From: Catellatospora sp. TT07R-123
GTDB lineage: Bacteria > Actinomycetota > Actinomycetes > Mycobacteriales > Micromonosporaceae
Assembly (NCBI RefSeq): GCF_018327705.1
Contig: NZ_BNEM01000002.1
Span: 4,030,001-4,094,000, forward strand
Direction: 5' to 3'
DNA length: 64,000 nt
Shown here: one piece after another, positions 19,546 to 27,596 of the stretch
How the letters are laid out: each line of letters begins with the position of its first letter
Numbering within the stretch: position 1 is the stretch's first letter
The notes under the pieces: model-generated
Database searches by the model: none
Told to the model about the DNA's origin: nothing
What the model saw: the letters and a program-made list of their open reading frames with translations, nothing else
Made by a program: the position numbers and the translations under genes

Positions 19546-21119
19546 GCCGCGGCCCTCCCGGCGGATCGTGCCTGCTGCTGCTGTTGCTGCTGCTGGTTGC
19601 CCGACTGGCCCGGCCCGGGGTCGGGGCGGCGCGGCGAGGGCACGGCCGAGACCGTCTCCGGTTCGCTCCAGATCTCCTCTGTCGAGCCGGCCTCCGGCAG
19701 CACCCAGGTGTCCTTGGAGCCGCCGCCCTGGCTGGAGTTGACCACCAGCGCGCCCTCGGGCAGCGCCACCCGGGTCAGCCCGCCGGGCAGCACCCGCACC
19801 TGGCGCCCGTCGTTTACCGCGAACGGCCGCAGGTCCACGTGGCGCGGCCGGAGCCGGTCCTCGATCAGGGTCGGCACCATGGACAGCTTGACCTCGCGCT
19901 GGGCGATCCAGCCGCGCGGATCGAGCATGATCCGCTGCCGTACGTGCTCCAGCTGCTCCGCGGTGGCCTGTGAGCCGATCACGATGCCCGCCCCGCCCGA
20001 CCCGTCCACGGGCTTGAGGACCAGCTCGTCGATGCGCGACAGCACGTACGTGCGCACGTCGGGGTCGTCGAGGCGGTACGTCTCCACGTTCGGCAGGAGC
20101 GGCTCCTCACCGAGGTAGTACCGGATCAGGTCCGGCACGTACGTGTAGAGCAGCTTGTCGTCGGCGACGCCGTTGCCGACCGCGTTGGCGATGGTCACCT
20201 TCCCGGCGCGGGCGGCGTTGAGCAGGCCCGCGACGCCGAGCATCGAGTCGGCCCGGAAGTGCACCGGGTCCAGGAACTCGTCGTCGATCCGGCGGTAGAT
20301 GACGTCGACGCGCTGCTCGCCCGCGGTGGTGCGCATCGACACCTCGTTGCCCGCGCACACCAGGTCGCGGCCCTCGACCAGCTCCACGCCCATCTCCCGG
20401 GCCAGCAGCGCGTGCTCGAAGTACGCCGAGTTGTGCACGCCCGGGGTCAGCACGACCACGGTCGGGTCGTCCACCCCGGCCGGCGCGGCCGCCCGCAGCG
20501 CCTGCAGGAGCATCCCCGGGTACGAGTCCACCGGCCGCACCCGCGTCGCGGTGAACACCTCGGGCAGCACGTGCGCCATGGCCCGCCGGTTCTCCATCAC
20601 GTAGCTCACCCCGGACGGGGTGCGCACGTTGTCCTCCAGCACCCGGAACTCGCCCGCCTCGTCGCGGATCAGGTCGACCCCGGCCACGTGCACCCGCACC
20701 CCGTTGGGCGGCACGATCCCGGCCGCCTCGCGGTGGAAGTGGGCGCTGGTCACGATGATGCGGCGGGGCACGATGCCGTCGGCGAGGGCGTGGCCTTCGC
20801 CGTACACGTCGGCGAGGAACGCCTCCAGGGCCCGCACCCGCTGCGCGACCCCGGTCTCCACCTGGCGCCACTGCTCGGCGGCGATGATGCGGGGCACGAT
20901 GTCCAGCGGGAACGGCCGCTCGACGCCCTTGAGCGCGAACGTGATGCCCTGGTCGAGGAAGGCCCGGGCCAGCACGTCGGCGCGCAGCCGCAGCTCGCCG
21001 CCGGCCAGCGGCCGCAGGGTCGCGTGCAGCGCCTCGTAGGTGGACCGGGGCATGCCGGGCGTGCCGAACATCTCGTCCCAGCCGGGACCGAGCGGGTAGT
21101 CCTCGAAAAGGTCCGCCAT
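19539..21119 (-). CDS. Circularly permuted ATP-grasp type 2 protein (DUF404/DUF407)
   Basis: The 526-residue protein starts FEDYPLGPGWDEMFG and has the family signatures GVERPFPLDIVPRII, GIVPPNGVRVHVAGVDLIRD, VLEDNVRTPSGVSYV, VDVIYRRIDDEFLDP and LKPVDGSGGAGIVIG; the last is the ATP-binding loop. It is predicted to ligate a carboxylate to an amine using ATP. The C-terminus is unusual: after the fold ends, a run of Gln residues (encoded at about 19570-19600) and ARSAGRAAAC form a disordered tail. It heads the operon with the alpha-E and transglutaminase genes. Confidence 0.92.
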   Translation of the reverse strand: MADLFEDYPLGPGWDEMFGTPGMPRSTYEALHATLRPLAGGELRLRADVLARAFLDQGITFALKGVERPFPLDIVPRIIAAEQWRQVETGVAQRVRALEAFLADVYGEGHALADGIVPRRIIVTSAHFHREAAGIVPPNGVRVHVAGVDLIRDEAGEFRVLEDNVRTPSGVSYVMENRRAMAHVLPEVFTATRVRPVDSYPGMLLQALRAAAPAGVDDPTVVVLTPGVHNSAYFEHALLAREMGVELVEGRDLVCAGNEVSMRTTAGEQRVDVIYRRIDDEFLDPVHFRADSMLGVAGLLNAARAGKVTIANAVGNGVADDKLLYTYVPDLIRYYLGEEPLLPNVETYRLDDPDVRTYVLSRIDELVLKPVDGSGGAGIVIGSQATAEQLEHVRQRIMLDPRGWIAQREVKLSMVPTLIEDRLRPRHVDLRPFAVNDGRQVRVLPGGLTRVALPEGALVVNSSQGGGSKDTWVLPEAGSTEEIWSEPETVSAVPSPRRPDPGPGQSGNQQQQQQQQARSAGRAAAC

Positions 21120-21242
21120 GTCCCGACGCTACGTGCGGCGCGTTGCGTCCACGTAAACGATGTGAGCAGTGAGACGGAGTCCCGTATCACACCCCTCGAT
21201 ATGGACACCCGCCGCCGTCACGGGCCGCCGCGCAGCGCTGGC

Positions 21243-21316
21243 GATCATGCAGTTTCGGGGAAAGTGCCGCCAAATCTCCCAAGATTCCAGCACTTTCCCC
21301 GAAACTGCACCGATCA
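21243..21316 (+). repeat. Dispersed inverted-repeat family A, copy A3
   Basis: The arms at 21243-21267 and 21290-21316 carry the same ATGCAGTTTCGGGGAAAGTGC core and its complement. The loop ends AAGATTCCAGCAC as in A1 and A2. It lies between the ATP-grasp start and the LpdA stop, ten bases from the latter. The spacer 21120-21326 otherwise shows nothing I can name. Confidence 0.85.
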
Positions 21317-21326
21317 AGTCGTGGCG

Positions 21327-22730
21327 TTACTCCACGTCGTGGAGCATGAGCTGGCGGGCGGCCTCGGCGATGCTGCCGGACAGCGACGGGTAGATCGTGA
21401 TCGTGTGGGCGAGCTGGTCCACGGTCATGTGGTTCTCCACCGCCATGGTCAGCGGCATGATCAGCTCGCTGGCGCGCGGCGACACCACGACCCCGCCGAC
21501 CACGATCCCGCTGGCCGGGCGGCAGAACAGCTTGATGAACCCGTCGTCGAGCCCGGCCATCTTGGCGCGCGCGTTGCCCGCCAGCGGCAGCATGACCTGC
21601 CGGGCCGGGGTCTTGCCGCTGTCCACGTCGGCCTGCGAGACGCCGACGGTGGCCAGCTCCGGGTCGGTGAACACGTTCGCCGCGACGGTGCGCAGCCGCA
21701 GCGGCGCCACCGCCTCGCCGAGCGCGTGCCACATCGCGATCCGGCCCTGCATCGCCGCGACGCTGGCCAGCGGCAGCACGCCGGTGCAGTCGCCCGCGGC
21801 GTAGACGCCGGGCACGTTGGTCCGGGACACCCGGTCGACGGCGATGTAACCGCCGGGGGCGATGTTGACGCCGTACTCGGTGAGGCCGAGGTCGGCGGTG
21901 TTCGGGATGGAGCCGACCGCCATCAGCGCGTGCGAGCCGGTGACGACCCGGCCGTCGGCCAGGGTGACCTCGACGCCGTCGCCGACCCGCTTGACCTCGT
22001 CGGCGCGGGAGTTGTTCAGGATGTTCATGCCCCGGCTCCGGAACACGCGCTCGATCGCCATCGCGGCGTCGGCGTCCTCGTGCGGCATGACCCGGTCACG
22101 GGAGGAGACCAGGGTGACCCGCACGCCCATGGCCAGGTACGCCGAGGCGAACTCGGCACCGGTGACGCCGGAGCCGACCACGATCAGGTGCTCGGGCAGC
22201 CGGGGCAGGTCGTAGACCTGGCGCCAGGTCAGGATGCGCTCGCCGTCGGGCACGGCGCTGGACAGCCTGCGCGGGGTGGCCCCGGTGGCGATCAGCACGG
22301 TCGACGCGTCGACGGAGTACTCGGAGTCGCCGTCGGTCGGGCGGACGCGGACGCGGTGGGTGTGGCCGAGGGTGTCCTCGCCGAGCCGGGCGGTGCCGCG
22401 GATCAGGGTGACACCAGCCTTGATCAGCTTGGCCTGGATGTCGCCGGACTGGGCCAGGGCCAGCCGCTTGACCCGGCTGTAGACGGCCGGGGCGTCGACG
22501 GTGATCGCCTCCAGGCCGTCCGAGTGGATGCCGAACTCGTCGGTGTCCCGGTAACCGGTGACCACGTCCGAACTGGCGATGAAGGTCTTCGACGGGACGC
22601 AGTCGTGCAGCACGCAGGCGCCGCCGGCACCGTCGGCCTCCACCACGGTGACATCCGCGTCGAGCTGTGCGGCGACCAGCGCCGCCTCGTATCCGGCGGG
22701 TCCGCCACCGATGATCACAATCCGGCTCAC
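21327..22730 (-). CDS. lpdA: LpdA-like NAD(P)H quinone reductase, flavoprotein disulfide reductase family
   Basis: The 467-residue flavoprotein has an N-terminal FAD fold (IVIIGGGPAGYEAALVAA), a disulfide-type segment GGACVLHDCVPSK, the NAD(P) fold (LIVVGSGVTGAEFAS) and the second FAD motif GVYAAGDCTGVLPLAS. The normal catalytic His-Glu pair near the C-terminus is missing: the position reads IYPSLSGSIAEA. That fits the actinobacterial LpdA quinone reductases rather than lipoamide dehydrogenase. Both cysteines of CxxxxC are kept, whereas the mycobacterial enzyme, as I recall it, lacks one. GTG 22730 directly precedes the first FAD strand. Confidence 0.87.
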   Translation of the reverse strand: MSRIVIIGGGPAGYEAALVAAQLDADVTVVEADGAGGACVLHDCVPSKTFIASSDVVTGYRDTDEFGIHSDGLEAITVDAPAVYSRVKRLALAQSGDIQAKLIKAGVTLIRGTARLGEDTLGHTHRVRVRPTDGDSEYSVDASTVLIATGATPRRLSSAVPDGERILTWRQVYDLPRLPEHLIVVGSGVTGAEFASAYLAMGVRVTLVSSRDRVMPHEDADAAMAIERVFRSRGMNILNNSRADEVKRVGDGVEVTLADGRVVTGSHALMAVGSIPNTADLGLTEYGVNIAPGGYIAVDRVSRTNVPGVYAAGDCTGVLPLASVAAMQGRIAMWHALGEAVAPLRLRTVAANVFTDPELATVGVSQADVDSGKTPARQVMLPLAGNARAKMAGLDDGFIKLFCRPASGIVVGGVVVSPRASELIMPLTMAVENHMTVDQLAHTITIYPSLSGSIAEAARQLMLHDVE

Positions 22731-22899
22731 GGTGCCATTCTTCCCTACCGGGGAAAGCGTCACGGTGCGGATGGGGGCGTCCGTGTGCGGGCCCACCATC
22801 GACGAACAGCGCTCACTGCGCGTGGTCGAAAAGATACCGAGGGCTCGACACGCACGGGCGTATTCTCAGCAAGCGCTCCGGGCGGCTATCGTCATCGCC

Positions 22900-23355
22900 G
22901 TGCGTCATTACGCAGCGTACGGCTCGAACCTGGACCCGGCCCGCATGCGGGCCTACTGTCCGCACTCCCCCATGGTCGGCATCGGCTGGCTGGAGGACTG
23001 GCGGCTCACCTTCGCCGGTGAGGACACCGTCGGCTGGGAGGGCGCGGTCACCACGATCGTCGAATCACCCGGCGACCGGGTCTTCGTCGCGCTGTACGAC
23101 GTGCATCCGTGGGACGAGGCCGCGCTCGACGAGGTCGAGGGCGCCAACGCGGGCACGTACGCCAAGCTGCACGTGCGCGTGGCGACCCTCGACGGCGAAG
23201 TGCTGGCGTGGGTGTACGTCTTCCGCGGCTACGAGGGCGGCCTGCCGACCGCCTGGTACCTGTCGGAGATCGCCAACGCCGCGGAGAAGGCGGGTGCCCC
23301 GGACGACTACGTCGTCGCGCTGCGTTCCCGCCCCACCCGCACGGTCCGGCCCTAG
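22900..23355 (+). CDS. Gamma-glutamylcyclotransferase-like (GGCT/AIG2 fold) protein
   Basis: The 151-residue protein begins VRHYAAYGSNLDPARMRAYC, the family Y-G-S-N-L substrate loop. The acidic catalytic residue of the fold is probably Glu in ALDEVEGANAGTYAKL, and YVFRGYEGGLPTAWYL closes the barrel. GTG 22900 is the only start that leaves YGSNL near the N-terminus; the upstream open frame belongs to the divergent LpdA gene. It overlaps the convergent GNAT gene by three to four bases at its stop. Members release 5-oxoproline from gamma-glutamyl amines, and the actual substrate here is unknown. Confidence 0.85.
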   Translation: MRHYAAYGSNLDPARMRAYCPHSPMVGIGWLEDWRLTFAGEDTVGWEGAVTTIVESPGDRVFVALYDVHPWDEAALDEVEGANAGTYAKLHVRVATLDGEVLAWVYVFRGYEGGLPTAWYLSEIANAAEKAGAPDDYVVALRSRPTRTVRP

Positions 23356-24257
23356 AGCGCCCGCTCGTAGACGTTCGCCCGGTACACCGGCTCCATGCCG
23401 ACGCCGGTGTACAGCCTGATCGCCTCGGTCGGGTTGGCCAGGTCGACGCCGAGCCCGGCCTGCGCGCGCCCGTTGGCCAGGTAGCGGGCGAACGCCACTG
23501 CCAGCAGCGCCCGGCCGACGCCGCGCCTGCGGTGCTCCCGCCGTACGGCCAGGTGCTTCACCCAGCCCTCGTCGCCGTCCTCGCCCTGCTCGGCGGACTG
23601 GAGCACGCCCGCGATCCGGCCGTCGGCCTCGGCCACGAACCACTCGTCCCAGCGCACCCGGTGGCCGTCGACGTACCGCTCGTGCCAGCGCTGGTAGGTG
23701 CCCGGCTGGTGGTCGGGGGTGTCGCGGAACGCCGCGTCGAACACGGCGAAGAACTCCGGCAGGTCGGCCTCGGCCACCGGGCGCACGACCACGCCGGGCA
23801 CCGGGTCGGCGGCGGGTGCGGGCAGGTCGATCCGCATCCGGGCGTACTGCTTGACGAAGCCGAACCCGGCCGCGGTGAGCGAGTCGATCCACTCCCGCTC
23901 GGACGGGATCGAGGCCGAGCGCACCGTCGCCGCGCCCCGCTGCCGGGCGGCGGCCACGGCGCGGGCCAGTAGCGGGCGCTGGGCGGGCAGGCCGCCCTCG
24001 GGATGCACGTACACCTCGATGAACTCGCGCTCGCCGCTGCCGGGCTCCAGGTAGCCCCAGCCCGCGATCGCGCCGTTCGGGGCGAGCGCGACCTCGCCGT
24101 ACGGCCCGGTCAGGGCGTCGGCGACGTCCTCGGGCGTGAAGTCGGCGAACCCGATCGCCGTCATGTCGCTGGCGTGCACCAGAGCCAGCAGATCCGCCGC
24201 GTCGTCGGCGGTCGCCGGCCGGAACCCCCAGCCGTCGGGCAGTCGCTCGTCAGTCAC
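23352..24257 (-). CDS. Tandem GNAT-domain acetyltransferase
   Basis: The 301-residue protein is made of two GNAT domains. The N-terminal one (WGFRPATADDAADLLALVHASD) is degenerate in its CoA loop. The C-terminal one is intact: VKHLAVRREHRRRGVGRALL is the acetyl-CoA binding R/Q-x-x-G-x-G/A loop, and LGVDLANPTEAIRLYTGVGM the closing strand. This layout and length are shared with mycothiol synthase (MshD), but the surrounding genes give no support for mycothiol, so I do not assign it. GTG 24257 begins TDERLPDGWGF; longer frames run into repeat B2. Confidence 0.82.
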   Translation of the reverse strand: MTDERLPDGWGFRPATADDAADLLALVHASDMTAIGFADFTPEDVADALTGPYGEVALAPNGAIAGWGYLEPGSGEREFIEVYVHPEGGLPAQRPLLARAVAAARQRGAATVRSASIPSEREWIDSLTAAGFGFVKQYARMRIDLPAPAADPVPGVVVRPVAEADLPEFFAVFDAAFRDTPDHQPGTYQRWHERYVDGHRVRWDEWFVAEADGRIAGVLQSAEQGEDGDEGWVKHLAVRREHRRRGVGRALLAVAFARYLANGRAQAGLGVDLANPTEAIRLYTGVGMEPVYRANVYERAL

Positions 24258-24330
24258 GCCGCCATCCTGTCCCCCGCGCCCGACACACCACCACCACATT
24301 TCTGCGGCCGCCCAGCCGCCCGCCACCGAT

Positions 24331-24391
24331 GTCGATCACGGCGCCAGGGTGGTGACACGCCGTCGAACACGGCCATAAGTTCATGATCGAC
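24331..24391 (-). repeat. Dispersed repeat family B, copy B2
   Basis: This 61-bp element is bounded by GTCGATCA and TGATCGAC. It is the cleanest single copy in the window and resembles B1 (7546-7604) and the in-gene copy B4 (60701-60760) through CCAGGGTGGTGACACGCCG and GGCCATAAGTTCATGATCG. It sits between the starts/stops of two minus-strand genes. Confidence 0.85.
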
Positions 24392-24407
24392 GCAGGAAGG
24401 CGGCCGG

Positions 24408-25166
24408 TCAGCGGGGGAAGACGGTGGTGGCGGTGGTGCGGAGGAGGGTGACGAACTCCGCGCGTTCGGCGGGGGTGAAGGTGGTGACGGCCTGGCCGGC
24501 GGTGCGGTCGGCGACGGCGTCGGCCCAGGCGCGGCGGCGCAGCAGCGGGCCGACCGGCGGGTACGGCGGCTGCCAGCCGAACGCCACCGCCGACGCCTCC
24601 CCCTCGGGCCCCGCCACCAGTGCCTGCACCGGGCTCAGCCCGGCCGCCCGCACCCCGAGCAGCAGCGCCCCGGCCCGGTGCTCGCGCAGCAGGTGCAGCG
24701 CGACGGCGGCGCGGGCGCCGGGGCCGTCGTCGGGCACCGGCATGGCCCGCCAGGCGGCGAACAACGGCAGCCCGGACGCGTCGGCGGCGAGCACCGCCTT
24801 CTCGGTCAGTTCGACCAGCCGGTCGATCTTCGGGGCGTCGTCGAGATGCTCCGAGCCCCACCGGCAGCACTCGGCGAGCATGTGCGCGGCGACCTCGCGC
24901 GGCGACAGGGCGCGCCGGGCCGCGTCCCACGCGTCGCGGACCGCGTCCGGGGCGATCAGCCCCAGCGCCGCCGCGACCGTGTCGGGGCGTACGTCGCCCA
25001 GCGCGCCGCCGCGTCCGGCCACGTAGCAGGCCCAGCCGGTCAGCCCCAGCTCGCGGGCGCGGCGCAGCGTGCGCGGGCACTCCAGGAACGCACCGCCCAG
25101 CCGGTTCACGGCCGGGGCGGCCATCGCGGCGGTCTGCGTCGTGGTGGCGGTCAGCGGCACTGTCAC
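24408..25166 (-). CDS. SCO6745/SalK-like family protein
   Basis: The 252-residue, largely helical protein resembles the actinobacterial SCO6745 family (also annotated SalK). Its landmarks are GWACYVAGRGGALGDVRPDTVAAALGLI and ECCRWGSEHLDDAPKIDRLVELTEKAV. Members share an N-terminal helical bundle and carry conserved Tyr, Gly and His residues; I know no firmly established activity for them. The start is GTG 25166, with GTG 25160 possible. It follows no clear operon partner, since the downstream GNAT gene is separated by repeat B2. Confidence 0.72.
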   Translation of the reverse strand: MTVPLTATTTQTAAMAAPAVNRLGGAFLECPRTLRRARELGLTGWACYVAGRGGALGDVRPDTVAAALGLIAPDAVRDAWDAARRALSPREVAAHMLAECCRWGSEHLDDAPKIDRLVELTEKAVLAADASGLPLFAAWRAMPVPDDGPGARAAVALHLLREHRAGALLLGVRAAGLSPVQALVAGPEGEASAVAFGWQPPYPPVGPLLRRRAWADAVADRTAGQAVTTFTPAERAEFVTLLRTTATTVFPR

Positions 25167-25238
25167 ATGTGGATTGTGCCGTGCGCCGCACCCGTGCCGC
25201 ACCCGCCGATCCCGAGCGGGGGAATCCGGCCGCGAGCC

Positions 25239-25266
25239 TGTGGACAGCGCCGACGCCTGTGGATAA
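25239..25266. promoter_or_regulatory. Pair of DnaA-box-like 9-mers
   Basis: TGTGGACAG (25239-25247) and TGTGGATAA (25258-25266) lie 19 bases apart in the same orientation in the spacer ahead of an exonuclease gene. The second is a perfect match to the reverse complement of TTATCCACA, and the first is one base from the actinobacterial TTGTCCACA form. They may bind DnaA as a transcription or titration site. Confidence 0.4.
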
Positions 25267-25333
25267 CTCGCTGGCCGGATCGGCCGCCGCCCGTACGCTG
25301 AGGCGAATCTTCGATACGTCAGGAGGGCGCACG

Positions 25334-25903
25334 ATGCGTCAGGACATGTACTTCTCGGCCGATGTGGAGGCCGACGGCCCGATCCCCGGGCCGTACTCGA
25401 TGGTCAGTGTCGGGCTGGCGGTGGCCGGGACCAGGGGAGATACCTTCAGCCGGGCCGATCCGACGGCGGCGACCTTCTATCGGGAGCTGCGGCCGATCAG
25501 CGACGACTTCGTGCCCGAGGCGATGGCGGTGTCGGGGCTGGACCGGGACGCGCTGGTGCGCGACGGCGCCGACCCGGCCGCCGCGATGCGCGAGCTCAGC
25601 GACTGGGTGCGGCAGACCGCGGGCGACGCCCGGCCGGTCTTCGTGGCATACCCGGCGAGCTTCGACTGGATGTTCGTGTACTGGTACCTGATCCGGTTCA
25701 CCGGGGCCAGCGTGTTCGGGCACTCGGGCTGCCTGGACGTCAAGACGGCATACGCGATCAAGGCCGAGGTGCCGTTCGGCGGGGCGGTCAAGGGCAAGAT
25801 GCCCAAACACCTGCTGTCGCGCCGCCCGCACACGCACAACGCGCTGGACGACGCGGTCGAGCAGGCCGACCTGTTCGCCAACGTGATGGAGTGGAAGCCG
25901 TGA
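25334..25903 (+). CDS. DnaQ-like 3-prime to 5-prime exonuclease (DEDD superfamily)
   Basis: The 189-residue protein has the DEDD landmarks: D-x-E in FSADVEADGPIPGPYSM, a central Asp in VFVAYPASFDWMFVYWYL, and the final His-x4-Asp in HNALDDAVEQA. This gives the DEDDh type used by oligoribonuclease- and DnaQ-like enzymes. ATG 25334 is well placed seven bases after AGGAGGG (25321-25327). It is encoded alone on the plus strand, convergent with the MBL-fold gene four bases away. RNA or DNA preference is not evident. Confidence 0.85.
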   Translation: MRQDMYFSADVEADGPIPGPYSMVSVGLAVAGTRGDTFSRADPTAATFYRELRPISDDFVPEAMAVSGLDRDALVRDGADPAAAMRELSDWVRQTAGDARPVFVAYPASFDWMFVYWYLIRFTGASVFGHSGCLDVKTAYAIKAEVPFGGAVKGKMPKHLLSRRPHTHNALDDAVEQADLFANVMEWKP

Positions 25904-25907
25904 CCCG

Positions 25908-26546
25908 CTAGACCTCCACGGTCGTCCCGGCGGCCAGCCGGGCATACTCGGCGCCCGAGCGCGCGGTCAGGTGGGCGTCGGTCAGCGCCAGGCCGTGCTC
26001 GTTGTAGAGGCAGTCGTGCATGGCGTACGCCCGCTGCGGCTTGACCGCCCGGACGAAGTCGATCGACTCGCTGAGTTTGAGCCACGGCCCGGACACCGGC
26101 ACGAACAGCGTCTCCACGGTCGCGTCGGCGGGCACGTCGAACGAGTCGCCCGGGTGGTAGAGCGTCTCGTTCACCAGGAAGCCCAGGTTCGGCACCCGCG
26201 GGATCTCCGGATGGATCACCGCGTGCCAGCCGCCGTACGCCTTCACCAGCACGGTCGCGGCGGTGAAGGCGTGCCCCGCGGTCACCGGCACCGCGGCGCC
26301 CTCCCACTGCGGCGCGAACTTGTCGATCACCTCGGGATGGGCGTAGATCTGCGCCGACGGGCGCTTGGCCAGCGCCTCGGCGAGCTGGTCGGCGTCGACG
26401 TGGTCGGCGTGCTCGTGGGTGAGCAGCACGGCGTCGACCCCGTCGAGCGCCTTCTCGGCCTCGCTCCACACCCCCGGATCGATCACCACGACCGCGTCGT
26501 CGTGCTCGATCCGCAGGCAGGAATGGGAGTACTTGGTGACGCGCAT
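25908..26546 (-). CDS. MBL-fold metallo-hydrolase
   Basis: The 212-residue protein has the metal site of the metallo-beta-lactamase fold: LLTHEHADHVDADQL (H-x-H-x-D-H), an Asp in VVVIDPGVW, a His in LYHPGDSFDVP and a terminal His in YAMHDCLYNEHG. The length and the N-terminus VTKYSHSCLRIEHDD are typical of the small UPF0173-like or Zn-dependent hydrolases of actinobacteria. ATG 26546 follows GAAGGGTGG on the minus strand. Its substrate cannot be predicted from neighbours. Confidence 0.88.
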   Translation of the reverse strand: MRVTKYSHSCLRIEHDDAVVVIDPGVWSEAEKALDGVDAVLLTHEHADHVDADQLAEALAKRPSAQIYAHPEVIDKFAPQWEGAAVPVTAGHAFTAATVLVKAYGGWHAVIHPEIPRVPNLGFLVNETLYHPGDSFDVPADATVETLFVPVSGPWLKLSESIDFVRAVKPQRAYAMHDCLYNEHGLALTDAHLTARSGAEYARLAAGTTVEV

Positions 26547-26613
26547 GGATGTCCACCCTTCCGATCCCCGACCGTAGTCCTACCGTGACCAGTCTGCCGG
26601 AACCTGAGGGGTC

Positions 26614-27543
26614 ATGAGACACGTCCGCTCAGGCATGAAGAAGACGTTCCCAGTGTTGGCCCTGGTCGGCCTGCTCGCCCTGGCCGGGTGCTCTTCGTCG
26701 GACAGCGGCAGCGAGATGCCGTCGTCCAACGGCGCGGCGGCGCCCTTCGCCCCCGGCGAGGCCGACCGCGACCTCAGCGCGGGCGGTGCGAAGGGCGACG
26801 CCGGCAACGGCTACACCGCGGTGCCGCCCGAGGGCGTGACCGCGACCGGCGGCCCGGTCGAGACCCGCTCGATCATCTACCGCGGTGACATCACCGTGCG
26901 GGTGGAGAAGGTCGGCGAGACCGCCGAGCGGCTCAAGGCCCTGGTGGAGACCTCCGGGGGCTTCCTCGGCGCGGACAAGCGCACCGCCGACTCGGGCGAG
27001 GCGCAGGCCTGGCTCACCGTCCGTGTCCCGGCCAAGCAGTTCTCATCGGTGCTGGAGCAGATCGCCAAGCTCGGCACCGAGGTCGGCCGCAACACGAACA
27101 CCGAGGACGTGACCGAGGCCGTCGTCGACCTGGACACGCGCATCGCCGCGCAGAAGGCCAGCGTCGACTCGGTGCGCCGGATGTTCGCCCAGGCCAAGCA
27201 GCTGTCGGAGGTGGTGCTGCTGGAGAAGGAGCTCAGCAGCCGCCAGGCCGAGCTGGCCTCGCTGGAGGCCAAGAAGCGCAACCTGGACAACCTGGTCACG
27301 CTGTCCACGATCAACGTGGTGCTGATCGGCCCGCACGCGCCCGCGCCCGAACCCCCCAAGAAGAAGGCGCCCGGCTTCCTGGGCGGCCTGGAGGCGGGCT
27401 GGGACGCGTTCCTCACCACGGTGCAGGTGGTGCTGGCGGTGCTCGGCTTCCTGCTGCCGTTCCTGGTGGCGCTGTCGATCCCGGCGGGGCTGCTGATCTG
27501 GTGGTCGCGCCGCCGCCGCCCCACTCCCCCACCCACCGCCTAG
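26614..27543 (+). CDS. DUF4349 lipoprotein with coiled coil and C-terminal membrane segment
   Basis: The 309-residue protein has a lipoprotein signal (KKTFPVLALVGLLALAGC), then a Ser/Gly/Ala-rich spacer. The DUF4349 region is SIIYRGDITVRVEKV, TSGGFLGADKRT and DLDTRIAAQKASVDSVRRMF. A coiled coil (LLEKELSSRQAELASLEAKKRNL) follows, then a Pro-rich stretch and a transmembrane helix near residues 268-295, with RRRRP at the end. It is thus anchored at both ends, with the fold outside the membrane. ATG 26614 is used, but ATG 26635 is equally possible. Its function is not known. Confidence 0.85.
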   Translation: MRHVRSGMKKTFPVLALVGLLALAGCSSSDSGSEMPSSNGAAAPFAPGEADRDLSAGGAKGDAGNGYTAVPPEGVTATGGPVETRSIIYRGDITVRVEKVGETAERLKALVETSGGFLGADKRTADSGEAQAWLTVRVPAKQFSSVLEQIAKLGTEVGRNTNTEDVTEAVVDLDTRIAAQKASVDSVRRMFAQAKQLSEVVLLEKELSSRQAELASLEAKKRNLDNLVTLSTINVVLIGPHAPAPEPPKKKAPGFLGGLEAGWDAFLTTVQVVLAVLGFLLPFLVALSIPAGLLIWWSRRRRPTPPPTA

Positions 27544-27550
27544 CGAGGAG

Positions 27551-27596
27551 AGAAGGGCGCCTTCGACCCGCGCTGCGCGGTGGAAGGCGCCCTTCT
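27551..27596. terminator. Family D hairpin, copy D1 (bidirectional terminator)
   Basis: AGAAGGGCGCCTTC (27551-27564) and GAAGGCGCCCTTCT (27583-27596) are perfectly complementary, with an inner GC hairpin in the loop. It sits between two convergent stops and overlaps the MscS stop codon. Copies D2 (28919-28963) and D3 (44366-44408) use the same arms, and there is no strong U-tract. Confidence 0.6.

Noticed and set aside
20259-23021. Plus-strand frame of more than 900 codons opposite the ATP-grasp and LpdA genes
   Set aside because: It crosses repeat A3 and is antisense to two intact minus-strand families; its composition is typical of shadow frames.
23352-24257. Mycothiol synthase MshD
   Set aside because: The two-GNAT layout and length fit, but the N-terminal domain is degenerate and I cannot confirm MshD-specific residues by eye.
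25239-25266. Chromosome replication origin
   Set aside because: Only two DnaA-like boxes are present; there is no dnaA/dnaN/gyrB context and no AT-rich unwinding element.
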